Origin: JANNSW01 sp031431235
GTDB taxonomy: Bacteria; Pseudomonadota; Alphaproteobacteria; Rhizobiales; Hyphomicrobiaceae
NCBI GenBank assembly: GCA_031431235.1
Contig: JANPDA010000308.1
Span: forward strand, 1 to 14,996
DNA: 14,996 nucleotides
Direction: 5' to 3'
In this document: positions 7,353-14,717 of the stretch, piece by piece
Numbering within the stretch: position 1 is the first letter of the stretch
How the letters are laid out: each line of letters opens with the position of its first letter
Notes under the pieces: generated by a model
What the model was told of the DNA's origin: nothing
The model's database searches: none
Seen by the model: only the letters and a program-made list of their open reading frames with translations
Translations under genes and position numbers: made by a program

Positions 7353-8446
7353 TGACAGCGCAGATCGAGCAAGCACGACGGGGCACTTGCGACCCCGGCG
7401 CCGTGACCTATCGCCGGGAAGGGCGGGCCGCCTTCGTCACGCTCAATCGCCCGGCATCGCTGAATGCGCTCGGCAATGCCGTGCTGACTGGGCTGCGCGA
7501 GGCGCTCGCGCGGGCAGGCCGTGAGGACGACGCCGCGCTGATCGTGCTCGAGGGCGCTGGCGAGCATGGCTTCTCGGCCGGGCACGACTTCGCCGGCCTG
7601 CAGCGGGCGGCTGCCGGCAATGGCGATATCTTGCGTGCGCACCGCCGCGCGACCTGGGAGGTCGTCCAGCAGATCGCGCGCCATCCCAAACCGATCGTCG
7701 TCTTGTTGCGCGGCATGGTGCTGGGTGCCGGCGCGGGGCTCGCCGCCGCTGCGACCCATCGCGTGGCGGCATCGGATCTGCGGATCGCGCTGCCGGAGAC
7801 GAGCCTGGGGCAGATGCCCGATGCCGGCCTGACGTTCCGGCTCGCACGCGCGCCGGGCGGGTCTGGGCTGCTGGTCGCCCTCACCGGCTGGCCGCTGTCG
7901 GCAGCGGATGCCATGCATGTGGGCCTCGCCGACGGCATCGTGGACGTCGCCAGGATGGACGAGCTTGCTGCCCGCCTCGCCAACCCGTTCGCAGGCCCCC
8001 TCGAGCAGGTTCTGAGTGCGTTCGTGGCGCTGCCCGAGCCCGGTGAGCTGTCGCGCCAGCGCGCGCTCGTCGACCGGGCTTTCGGGCAGGCGTCGCTGCC
8101 GGGGATCCTCGCCGAGCTCGACCGCTTGGAAGGCGCGCTGGCTCGCCAGCTCCTTGCTGCCCTCCGCAAGCGCTCGCCGCTCGCGCTCGCTGTCACCCAT
8201 GCCGCAATCCGGCGAGCCCGGTCGGCGCGCACCCTCGAGGATGCGATGAACCTCGAGTACATGCCCGTATGCCGGCTAGCGGAAGCGCCCGATGCCGCCG
8301 AGGGTGTTCGCGCCCTGCTGATCGACCGCGACGACCTGCCGCGCTGGTCGCCGGCGAGTCTGGCCGAGGTCGACGCGTCCACCGTCGAATCCATCTTTGC
8401 ACCGATGCTGCCGGGCGAGGCCATGCGGCTCGGCGCGCCGGCCTGA
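7352..8446 (+). CDS. Enoyl-CoA hydratase/isomerase superfamily protein, 3-hydroxyisobutyryl-CoA hydrolase-like
   Basis: This 364-residue crotonase-superfamily protein is longer than a plain enoyl-CoA hydratase (about 260) and matches the length of 3-hydroxyisobutyryl-CoA hydrolases. Those enzymes release 3-hydroxyisobutyrate from its CoA ester in valine catabolism. Motifs seen are LNRPASLNAL at 31-40, the oxyanion region FSAGHD at 74-79 (most hydrolases have a double Gly here), GMVLGAGAGL at 121-130, and LPETSLGQMPDAG at 147-159. This last motif keeps the catalytic-type Glu149 and Asp157, and an LTGWPLSAADAMHVGLAD segment follows. The C-terminal 150 residues correspond to the helical extension of this subfamily. 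The start ATG overlaps the stop of the aminotransferase gene. The context with a branched-chain-type aminotransferase favours the hydrolase role. A hydratase or isomerase with another acyl-CoA substrate cannot be excluded. Confidence 0.75.
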   Translation: MTAQIEQARRGTCDPGAVTYRREGRAAFVTLNRPASLNALGNAVLTGLREALARAGREDDAALIVLEGAGEHGFSAGHDFAGLQRAAAGNGDILRAHRRATWEVVQQIARHPKPIVVLLRGMVLGAGAGLAAAATHRVAASDLRIALPETSLGQMPDAGLTFRLARAPGGSGLLVALTGWPLSAADAMHVGLADGIVDVARMDELAARLANPFAGPLEQVLSAFVALPEPGELSRQRALVDRAFGQASLPGILAELDRLEGALARQLLAALRKRSPLALAVTHAAIRRARSARTLEDAMNLEYMPVCRLAEAPDAAEGVRALLIDRDDLPRWSPASLAEVDASTVESIFAPMLPGEAMRLGAPA

Positions 8447-8448
8447 CT

Positions 8449-8454
8449 GGAGGG
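8449..8454 (+). promoter_or_regulatory. Strong ribosome binding site of the haloacid dehalogenase gene
   Basis: GGAGGG lies six bases before the ATG at 8461 and just after the upstream stop at 8444-8446. It fixes the start at MPAAFVFDAYG and excludes the longer reading that begins inside the preceding gene. Confidence 0.6.
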
Positions 8455-8460
8455 CACGCC

Positions 8461-9129
8461 ATGCCTGCGGCTTTCGTCTTCGACGCCTACGGCACGCTGT
8501 TCGATGTCCACTCTGCTGCCGGACGCCTGAAGGACGCGATCGGACCGCACGCGGTCCGGCTGTCGGAGATCTGGCGCGCCAAGCACCTCGAATACACCTG
8601 GGTGCTGTCGCTCGCCGGCAGGCAGGCGACATTTCGATCGCTTGCCGAGCAAAGCCTCGATACCGCGATCGCCATGGTCGGTGGCATTGCGCCCGGCGTG
8701 CGCGAGCGACTGCTCGACGGCTATCTGACGCTCGACGCTTATCCCGAGGTTGTCCGTGTGCTCGGCGCACTGCGCGAGCGCGGGTCGAGGCTCGCCATCC
8801 TCTCCAATGGCGATCCCGACATGCTTGCCGCGGCCGTTGCATCCGCCGGCCTCCACGACATGCTCGATGCAGTGCTGTCGGCGAGCGCAGCCCAAATCTT
8901 CAAGCCGAGCGCTCGGGTCTATGCGCTCGCAACCAGCAGGCTCGGCCTGCAGCCGGAGCAGGTCGTGTTCGTCTCGTCCAACCGATGGGATGTGGCGGGT
9001 GCGCGGGCTTTCGGTTTCGAGACGGTCTGGATCAACCGGATGTCAGGCCCGGAAGAGTATCCAGACCTCTCGCCCGGCGCCGTCGCCGCGAGCCTGGATG
9101 CCCTGCTCGAGCCGCCGCCGCACGAATAG
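8461..9129 (+). CDS. Haloacid dehalogenase, type II ((S)-2-haloacid dehalogenase family)
   Basis: This 222-residue HAD-superfamily hydrolase carries the full residue set of L-2-haloacid dehalogenases. The nucleophile is Asp8 in FDAYGTLFD. An Arg-rich WRAKHLEYTW segment at about 38-47 corresponds to substrate-contacting residues. Ser115-Asn116 lie in ILSNGD, Lys148 in FKPSARVY, and the VSSNRWDVAGA motif (171-181) supplies Ser, Asn174 and Asp177. These enzymes hydrolyse short 2-halocarboxylic acids to the 2-hydroxy acid with inversion. The protein has no signal peptide and should be cytoplasmic. It is the third gene of a tight plus-strand run but has its own strong ribosome binding site. Many genome-encoded members have no proven natural halogenated substrate, so the family assignment is firm and the physiological role is not. 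Confidence 0.88.
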   Translation: MPAAFVFDAYGTLFDVHSAAGRLKDAIGPHAVRLSEIWRAKHLEYTWVLSLAGRQATFRSLAEQSLDTAIAMVGGIAPGVRERLLDGYLTLDAYPEVVRVLGALRERGSRLAILSNGDPDMLAAAVASAGLHDMLDAVLSASAAQIFKPSARVYALATSRLGLQPEQVVFVSSNRWDVAGARAFGFETVWINRMSGPEEYPDLSPGAVAASLDALLEPPPHE

Positions 9130-9231
9130 TCCCGAGCCGGCACGACGGTTAAGCCTTTTTTGACCCCGATGCGGGAGAGTGTCCGTCGTTGCTGTCGCCT
9201 GCGTTCCCGGCACCCAAACGGACGGATACCC

Positions 9232-10140
9232 ATGGCGCGTCTTCTCCACGCACAATTCTCGATTGTCCCTGTCCGATCGCACCTCAGGATCGTGCTGGCG
9301 CTGTCGGCCACGCTGATGCTGTCGGCCTGCGCCGGCAGCCAGACGCCGTTCGACGGCCTGGCCGGCGACCAGCAGCCCGCGCACCCCGAGGCAAGCCTCG
9401 CCAACGGCTCGGCCGAGCAGGCCAAGGAGTACTGGGCAACCGCGTACGCCAGGAACCCGCGTGACGAGCAGGCCGCGATTGCCTTCGCTCGCGTCCTGAA
9501 GGCCGAGGGCTCCAAGGACAAGGCGCTGTCGTTGCTGCAGCAGGCGACGATGTACAATCCGGATTCAAAGCCGATCGCCTCCGAATATGGGCGCCTTGCG
9601 CTCGATTTCGGCCAGATCGATCTGGCCGAGAAGCTCATCATCCGCGCCGAGGATGCCTCGCACCCGGATTGGAAGCTCGTCTCCGCCAGGGGCGCGATCG
9701 CAGCCAAGCGCGGCGACCCCAAAACGGCGCGCGGCTTCTTCGAGCACGCACTCGAGCTTGCCCCCAATGAGCCCTCGGTCATGAACAATCTTGCGCTCAC
9801 CTATGCCCTGGATGGCGATGCACGGAAGGCCGAGAGCATGCTGAAGCGCGCGGCCGAGGCAGGCGGCGACACCACCAAGGTACGCCAGAATCTCGCCCTC
9901 GTGCTCGGTGTGCAGGGCCGGTTCGAGGAAGCAAAGCAAATCGCCGAGACTGACATCGCCAAGGACAAGGCGGCAGCCAACGTCGCCTATCTGCAGAAAA
10001 TGGTGAAGGCAACGCCGGTGCAGCTCGCCAAGGCGCCTGCAGGCTCCGACCTGGGCGTCGAGGTCGAGCCAGCGGTCGTCAAGGCGGTTGCGCCTGCCCA
10101 AGCAGTCGATGCCGGCTGGGCCGGAACGATCAGCGAATAG
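9232..10140 (+). CDS. TPR lipoprotein, TadD-like (Flp pilus assembly)
   Basis: The 302-residue product begins with a basic N-terminus and a hydrophobic stretch ending in the lipobox LSAC with Cys33, so it is probably an outer-membrane or periplasm-facing lipoprotein. From about residue 60 to 240 it consists of helical tetratricopeptide-like repeats, with recurring Ala/Gly pairs and Pro at repeat ends such as ARNPRDEQAAIAFARV and ALELAPNEPSVMNNLALTYA. The tail after residue 270 is Ala/Val-rich and probably disordered. The segment VRQNLALVLGVQGRFEEA and the following AAANVAYLQKM are typical of TadD, the pilotin-like lipoprotein of the Tad/Flp pilus. No other tad gene lies in the window, so it is either an isolated tadD or a related TPR lipoprotein. 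The ATG at 9232 gives a clean signal sequence. An in-frame start at 9160 would put 24 residues before it. Confidence 0.75.
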   Translation: MARLLHAQFSIVPVRSHLRIVLALSATLMLSACAGSQTPFDGLAGDQQPAHPEASLANGSAEQAKEYWATAYARNPRDEQAAIAFARVLKAEGSKDKALSLLQQATMYNPDSKPIASEYGRLALDFGQIDLAEKLIIRAEDASHPDWKLVSARGAIAAKRGDPKTARGFFEHALELAPNEPSVMNNLALTYALDGDARKAESMLKRAAEAGGDTTKVRQNLALVLGVQGRFEEAKQIAETDIAKDKAAANVAYLQKMVKATPVQLAKAPAGSDLGVEVEPAVVKAVAPAQAVDAGWAGTISE

Positions 10141-10159
10141 ACAAGAATGCGACATTGCC

Positions 10160-10192
10160 AATGGGCTCCCCATTCGCAATTCGCAACTCGCA
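10160..10192. repeat. Short inverted and tandem repeat cluster in an intergenic region
   Basis: Just downstream of the TPR lipoprotein gene, AATGGG and CCCATT form a perfect six-base inverted repeat around a three-base loop (10160-10174). Overlapping it are three tandem heptamers: ATTCGCA, ATTCGCA and ACTCGCA (10172-10192). Read on the other strand this is a run of TGCGAAT units followed by the GGGGAGC hairpin arm. That style is common in short intergenic repeats of Rhizobiales. There is no T-run, so it is not a classical terminator. Confidence 0.45.
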
Positions 10193-10233
10193 GCCACCAT
10201 TCACGCACTGGTCCCGCGCCGCCCACGGTTGTA

Positions 10234-10255
10234 GGAAGAGCAGTCTGCTCCTTCC
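10234..10255. promoter_or_regulatory. Imperfect palindrome upstream of the amidase gene
   Basis: GGAAGAGC and GCTCCTTCC form a stem with one bulged C around the loop AGTCT. Its end lies 15 bases before the amidase ATG at 10271. It could be an operator or a hairpin in the 5' leader. No promoter boxes were recognised beside it. Confidence 0.25.
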
Positions 10256-10270
10256 CGATCGGGGTGCGCC

Positions 10271-11695
10271 ATGTCGCTCGATGATGTTTGCTACCTCTCC
10301 GCCCGCGAGGCGATCAGCCGTTTCAAGGCCCGCACACTCTCGCCGGTCGAGCTGCTCGATGCCCTGATCGCACGCGCGGCACGTGTCAACCCGAAGATCA
10401 ACGCCTTTGCCGACACCTATTTCGACGAGGCTCGCGTCCAGGCGCAGGCGGCAGCGGCACGCTACATGGGCAAGGGCGAGGCGCCGCGCCCGCTCGAAGG
10501 CCTGACCGTCGCCGTCAAGGACGTCGCCCGCATCGAGGGCAAGCGCACCACGCAAGGGTCGCTGACGCTCGAGCACACTATCGAGACCGTATCCGACCCC
10601 ATGGTCGAGCGGCTCGCGGCAGCCGGCGCCATCTTTCACGCCCGCACGACGGTCCCGGAGTTCTGCCTCTCGGGTATCTGCCGCACCCGGCTCTGGGGCA
10701 CGACCCGCAACCCCTACAATCTCGACTATGGCCCGGGTGGCTCGTCGGGTGGATCGGGCGCATCGCTCGCCGCTGGCACGACGACGATGGCAACCGGCAC
10801 CGACATCGGCGGCTCGATCCGGATCCCGGCCTCGGTCTGCGGCGTAGTCGGCTACAAGCCGCCGCACGGGCGCAATCCGGAAGCGTTTCCCGCCAATCTC
10901 GATCCCTTCAACCATTGTGGACCGCTCGCCCGGACTGTCGGTGACGCGGCGCTCTTCCAGAACGTGGTGTCGGGCGCGCATCCGCGCGATCTGGACAGCT
11001 TGCGCGAGCGTGTCGTCATTCCCGACAGCCTGCCGGGCATCAAGGGCATGCGGATCGCCTACTCCGTCGACCTCGGCTACATGGCGGTCGACCCCGACGT
11101 GCGCAAGCGCACGCTGGAAGCCGTCGCGATTTTCCGGGGGCTCGGCGCCAGCGTCGAGGAGGTCGATCTCGGCTGGTCGGGCGACATCGAGAAGTACGGC
11201 ATGGCCTGGTGGAACAGCCTGCATTTCGGCCGGATCACCATCTGGTGCGCGAGAGATCCCGAGAAGCGCGAGTTGCTCTGCGACTACACGCGCAAATTCG
11301 CCGAGGTGGCGGAGAGGACGACGCTCGACGACACGGCCCGCGCGCTCGAGGAGGTCGATCGCATGTATCAGACCTTCGGGCCGATGATGGAGACACACGA
11401 CATCTTCCTGTGCCCGACCGCGACGCTGCCGGCGATCAAGGCCGATCATGATCCATGGGACCAGGATTTCCGGGTCGAGGGCCGCAAGGTCGACCCCGAG
11501 TATGGTTGGGTCACGACGCACGTCTTCAACATGTTGAACAAATGTCCAGCCATGACGGTGCCATCGGGCCTCGCCGCCAACGGCGTGCCCACGGGCCTGC
11601 AGATCGTCGGCCGCACCTATGACGACCTGACCGTCTTCCGCGCCGCCGCCGCCTTCGAGAAGGAGCGCGGTTTCGTCCGGCCAAAGGGATTGTGA
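10271..11695 (+). CDS. Amidase signature family hydrolase
   Basis: This 474-residue protein is an amidase-signature enzyme with the Ser-cisSer-Lys catalytic triad. Lys83 lies in LTVAVKDV, the cis-Ser158 in GPGGSSGGSG, and the nucleophile Ser182 in GTDIGGSIRIP. The two serines are 24 residues apart, as in well-known members. It has no signal peptide and should act in the cytoplasm, hydrolysing an amide to a carboxylate plus ammonia or an amine. It is unlikely to be GatA of the Glu-tRNA amidotransferase, because no gatC or gatB gene is near and the C-terminal half is unlike GatA. The gene is preceded by a 130-base gap with repeats and followed, after 64 bases, by a class III aminotransferase gene. 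That suggests the pair handles a nitrogen compound. The substrate cannot be read from sequence. Confidence 0.88.
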   Translation: MSLDDVCYLSAREAISRFKARTLSPVELLDALIARAARVNPKINAFADTYFDEARVQAQAAAARYMGKGEAPRPLEGLTVAVKDVARIEGKRTTQGSLTLEHTIETVSDPMVERLAAAGAIFHARTTVPEFCLSGICRTRLWGTTRNPYNLDYGPGGSSGGSGASLAAGTTTMATGTDIGGSIRIPASVCGVVGYKPPHGRNPEAFPANLDPFNHCGPLARTVGDAALFQNVVSGAHPRDLDSLRERVVIPDSLPGIKGMRIAYSVDLGYMAVDPDVRKRTLEAVAIFRGLGASVEEVDLGWSGDIEKYGMAWWNSLHFGRITIWCARDPEKRELLCDYTRKFAEVAERTTLDDTARALEEVDRMYQTFGPMMETHDIFLCPTATLPAIKADHDPWDQDFRVEGRKVDPEYGWVTTHVFNMLNKCPAMTVPSGLAANGVPTGLQIVGRTYDDLTVFRAAAAFEKERGFVRPKGL

Positions 11696-11745
11696 ACGGA
11701 TCTCCCTCCTGAACCACGGTGGGAGCCACAAGGATCGAGAGCCCC

Positions 11746-11753
11746 GGGAGGAG
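11746..11753 (+). promoter_or_regulatory. Strong ribosome binding site of the class III aminotransferase gene
   Basis: GGGAGGAG is nearly a perfect Shine-Dalgarno sequence and lies six bases before the ATG at 11760. It supports that start and suggests efficient translation compared with neighbouring genes. Confidence 0.6.
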
Positions 11754-11759
11754 CACCCC

Positions 11760-13169
11760 ATGACATCGTCCGCCGCCAAGAAGCCTGCTGCCAAAGCCTA
11801 TTCCCTGCCCCCCATCGGCGGTGGCGAGGAAGCGTTCCGGCCACAGCCCGTTCCAGTGCCGCTGCCGATGATCGTCAGGGCCAAGGGCATCCATCAGTGG
11901 GACGACGAGGGCAAGGAGTACATCGACCTTTCCTCCGGCCCGATCGTGTCGAACATCGGCCACGGCAACGAGCGGGTGGCCGATGCCATGGCGAAGCAGG
12001 CCCGCACCATGGATTTCGCCTACTCCCGGGTCGCGCGCCACCAGCCCGATTTAGACATCTCCCATCGCATCGCCTCGCTCGCCGGGCCGGGCTTCGAGCG
12101 CGTGTTCCTGTCCTCGGGCGGCAGCGAGGCCAACGAGATCGCCGTCAAGTTCCTGCGCACCTACGACCTCGCCTTGAACGGCGGGAAGCGCACCAAGATC
12201 ATCACGCTGATGCCCTCCTATCACGGTGGCACCGTCTTCACTCTCGGCATGACCGGCGACGGCGACCTCGTCTCCTGGCTGGACGGCTTCCAGACCGGCT
12301 GCGAGCATGTGCCCTCGCCCATCACCTATCGGCTGCCCGGCAATCACAGCCCCGAGACCTACGCCGCCCACTGCGCCGACGAGCTCGAGGCGCGGATCAG
12401 GAAGCTCGGCCCCGACAAGGTGCTCGCCTTCTTCATGGAGCCGGTCGGCGGCCTCGGCACCGGCTGCAACGTGCCGCATGCTAGCTATTTCAAGCGGGTG
12501 CGCGAGATCTGCACGAAGTACGGCGTCGCGCTGGTGTTCGACGAGGTGCTCTGCGGCACCGGCCGCACCGGCAAGTTCCTGGCGGCCCACAACTGGCCGG
12601 AAGCGCTGCCCGACGTCGTCGTCATGGCCAAGGGGCTCGCCTCGGGCTATTCCCCGCTCGGCGCGACCTTGTTCCCCTCCCGCATGGTCGATCCGCTCGC
12701 GCGGAAAACCGGCTTCAGCTTCTCCCACACCTACAGCGGCAATCCGGTCTCATGCGCTGCCGCGATCGCCGTGCTCGACGAGTACGAGCGTCAGGACATC
12801 GTCGCCAACACCGCCAAGATGGGCGCCTATCTGCGCGAGGGCCTCGAGGGCCTGAAGACCAAGCACAAGAGTCTCGGCGACGTGCGCGGGCTCGGCCTCT
12901 GCATGGCCGTCGAGGTGGTGACCGACCGCACGACGAAAGCGATCTGGCCGGTCGAGATCTCGCCGACCGACCATTTCCGGATCGCCGGCCTCGAGCATGG
13001 GCTGATCATCTACACCCGGCGCACGGCGAAGGGCCGCAACGGCGACTGGTTCATCGTCGCCCCGCCGATGAACATCACGCGCGCCGAATGCGACGAGGCG
13101 TTGAAGCGCATCGACGCGACGTTCAAGACATTCGAAGCGGAGATGAAGCGCCTTGGCCATCTTGCCTAG
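11760..13169 (+). CDS. Class III (omega) aminotransferase
   Basis: This 469-residue PLP enzyme of aminotransferase class III has the expected order of motifs: an N-terminal WDDEGKEYIDLSSG segment, SSGGSEANE at 118-126 that binds the cofactor phosphate, YHGGT at 154-158, FDEVLCGTGRTGKF with the PLP-pyridine Asp261, and MAKGLASGYSPLGA with the Schiff-base Lys291. Such enzymes move a terminal (omega, beta or gamma) amino group from a diamine, amino acid or amine to pyruvate or 2-oxoglutarate. The start is fixed by a strong ribosome binding site. The last 17 bases overlap the next gene, an SDR oxidoreductase, so the two products are made together. A plausible reading is that the aldehyde or ketone formed here is handled by that oxidoreductase. 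Which amine is used is unknown, and glutamate-1-semialdehyde aminomutase or ornithine-type roles look unlikely from context. Confidence 0.87.
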   Translation: MTSSAAKKPAAKAYSLPPIGGGEEAFRPQPVPVPLPMIVRAKGIHQWDDEGKEYIDLSSGPIVSNIGHGNERVADAMAKQARTMDFAYSRVARHQPDLDISHRIASLAGPGFERVFLSSGGSEANEIAVKFLRTYDLALNGGKRTKIITLMPSYHGGTVFTLGMTGDGDLVSWLDGFQTGCEHVPSPITYRLPGNHSPETYAAHCADELEARIRKLGPDKVLAFFMEPVGGLGTGCNVPHASYFKRVREICTKYGVALVFDEVLCGTGRTGKFLAAHNWPEALPDVVVMAKGLASGYSPLGATLFPSRMVDPLARKTGFSFSHTYSGNPVSCAAAIAVLDEYERQDIVANTAKMGAYLREGLEGLKTKHKSLGDVRGLGLCMAVEVVTDRTTKAIWPVEISPTDHFRIAGLEHGLIIYTRRTAKGRNGDWFIVAPPMNITRAECDEALKRIDATFKTFEAEMKRLGHLA

Positions 13170-13965
13170 CAGCGACAGCAGAGTCGCCCTCGTCACCGGC
13201 GGCGGCACGGGCATCGGGGCAGCCACAGCGGTCGCGCTGGCGCGGGCCGGGTGCCGGGTCGCCGTCAACTACTCGGCAAGTGTGGCGGCGGCCGAGGAGG
13301 TCGTGGCCGTCTGCCGCGAGTCGGGCGTCGAAGCCGCGTGCTTCAAGGCCGACGTCTCGCGCGATCTGCAGTGCCGCGAGCTGGTGGCCGCTGTGCTCAC
13401 CCGGTTCGGCCGGCTCGACGTGCTCGTCAACAATGCGGGCATCACCAAGGTCGTTCCCGGCCAACCGCTCGAAGGCCTCGGCGAGGAGGAGTTCGATCGG
13501 CTGTTCCAGGTCAATGTGCGGGGCACTTTCCAGATGGCCCGCGCGGCAGCCGATGCCTTGAAGGCGAGCAAAGGCAACATCGTCAACGTCTCCTCGCAAT
13601 CGGGCTTCTCGGGCTATGGCTCGTCGATGGTCTATGCCGCGACGAAGGGCGCGCTCAATACGCTGACGCTGGGGCTCGCGAGGAAGCTCGCGCCCGAGAT
13701 CCGGGTCAACGCCGTCTGCCCGGGGTTCGTCTCCAGCGACTGGATGCGGAAGGCGCGCAAGCTCTCCGCTGCCGATGTGGAAGCCTTCACCGAGGCGACA
13801 CGACAGGCGACACCGCTCCAGCTCGTCGTAACACCCGACGATGTGGCCGAGGCCGTCGCCTACTTCGCCTTGCAGGCTGCCTCGATCACCGGCGCCCTCC
13901 TCGACATCGACGGCGGCGCGCATCTGACGGTCGCCGAGCCGCTGCGGTACATGAAGAAGAGCTGA
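13153..13965 (+). CDS. Short-chain dehydrogenase/reductase (FabG-like SDR)
   Basis: This 270-residue classical SDR has the nucleotide-binding TGGGTGIG at 15-22, NNAG at 93-96, and the catalytic tetrad Asn121, Ser148 (in NVSSQSG), Tyr161 and Lys165 (YAATK). A PGFVSSDWM segment covers the active site, and a final GALLDIDGGAH completes the fold. It should reduce a carbonyl or oxidise an alcohol with NAD(P)H in the cytoplasm. A TTG start at 13153 overlaps the aminotransferase gene by 17 bases and has GGAG about ten bases upstream. A second TTG at 13162 is also possible, but there is no suitable ATG. The overlap indicates translational coupling. Although it resembles 3-oxoacyl-ACP reductases, its place behind an aminotransferase argues for a catabolic substrate. 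Confidence 0.85.
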   Translation: MAILPSSDSRVALVTGGGTGIGAATAVALARAGCRVAVNYSASVAAAEEVVAVCRESGVEAACFKADVSRDLQCRELVAAVLTRFGRLDVLVNNAGITKVVPGQPLEGLGEEEFDRLFQVNVRGTFQMARAAADALKASKGNIVNVSSQSGFSGYGSSMVYAATKGALNTLTLGLARKLAPEIRVNAVCPGFVSSDWMRKARKLSAADVEAFTEATRQATPLQLVVTPDDVAEAVAYFALQAASITGALLDIDGGAHLTVAEPLRYMKKS

Positions 13966-14222
13966 GGCGGATAGAGCATTGCGTGCCGCCGGCGGATGCG
14001 GCCATCGAGGCTGCCAGCTGTGCTATGAGCTGCTGCGTGCCACTCGGCAGCTTCTTCGGCTGGGCTGGGGCCATTGCGATGCCCGGCGTCCCTGTGTGCT
14101 GGCGTCCGGGCTTTGTCCGCGGCGCCAATCCACACGCAGTTGGACCTCGCGATGCCGGATTGTCCGGACGCCGCCCTGAGCTTGCGGTTCAAAGTCTTCG
14201 GTGATCTGATGGTTTCCGAGCA
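13966..14222. other. Non-coding gap with no recognised feature
   Basis: These 257 bases between the SDR gene and the zinc-ribbon gene contain a short GC palindrome (CCGCC/GGCGG at 13986-13995) without a T-run. The open frames on either strand show no family I recognise. No tRNA-like structure was found. It may contain remnants of a lost gene, given the decayed gene further right, and should hold the promoter of the zinc-ribbon gene. Confidence 0.4.
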
Positions 14223-14717
14223 ATGTCTGCCAAAGCAACAGGTCGAAGCGTGCAGCCGATCGATCTCCAGCGCGTCCTGGTCCATTGCGGTGCGTGCGGT
14301 CACGCAGCGCCGATCGATGGCGAGCGGCTGGCTGCGGTGATAGGTGCTACCCCCTCGCTCGCACACTTGGAGCGGATCTGGTCTCGACTGAAGTGCGGCG
14401 GCTGCGGAGCAAGTGGCCCGACGGTCAGGGATTCGGATGGCCGGCCCATCCTTCGGGCCTGCGCCGACTGCGAGACCATGATTCCGGCCAGACGCCTGCT
14501 GGCAATGCCCAACGCCCGGTGCTGCGTCTCGTGCGCCGCGGGCACAGAAGGGAACTCGGCGCTGCAGCGCTGGCCCACGCCCCCGACCGGGTTGGCAAGC
14601 TGCAAGCGCTGCGGGTCTGCGACAGTCGTCCGGGAAAACTCCGACGATGGAAACCTCTTCATCGGCTGCACGGAGTTTCCCCATTGCCGATGGACGACGC
14701 CGCTGCCACCGGCGTGA
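14223..14717 (+). CDS. Protein with three zinc ribbons (DksA/TraR-type and topoisomerase-type)
   Basis: The 164-residue product is made almost entirely of cysteine pairs that would bind zinc. An N-terminal module has C22-x2-C25 and C58-x2-C61 and is of unrecognised family. A middle module, CADC (80-83) with MIPARRLLAMP and CVSC (101-104), matches the C4 zinc finger of DksA/TraR proteins. A C-terminal module, C127-x2-C130 with a GNLFIGC (C149) and FPHCRW (C155) element, matches the C4 zinc ribbon of bacterial topoisomerase I. It lacks the long coiled coil with acidic tip by which DksA acts on RNA polymerase, so it is not a normal DksA. Nucleic-acid binding is a reasonable guess. The ATG at 14223 has only a weak GAG upstream. 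Its 3' end overlaps the decayed nucleotidyltransferase frame on the other strand. Confidence 0.72.
   Translation: MSAKATGRSVQPIDLQRVLVHCGACGHAAPIDGERLAAVIGATPSLAHLERIWSRLKCGGCGASGPTVRDSDGRPILRACADCETMIPARRLLAMPNARCCVSCAAGTEGNSALQRWPTPPTGLASCKRCGSATVVRENSDDGNLFIGCTEFPHCRWTTPLPPA

Noticed and set aside
9130..9165. Possible terminator after the dehalogenase gene (six T residues at 9156-9161)
   Set aside because: The sequence before the T-run forms only a three- or four-base stem, too weak to call.
10130..11794. A 554-codon minus-strand open frame opposite the amidase gene
   Set aside because: The plus strand has the full amidase catalytic triad. The antisense reading is Arg/Ala/Gly-rich and has no motif.
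14180..14205. A GGTTCAA sequence resembling the T-loop of a tRNA
   Set aside because: The flanking bases do not pair to form a T-stem, and no acceptor or anticodon arms can be drawn.
14074..14340. An 88-codon plus-strand open frame covering the gap before the zinc-ribbon gene
   Set aside because: It has no known motif and overlaps the zinc-ribbon gene in another frame. Its first part may be non-coding.
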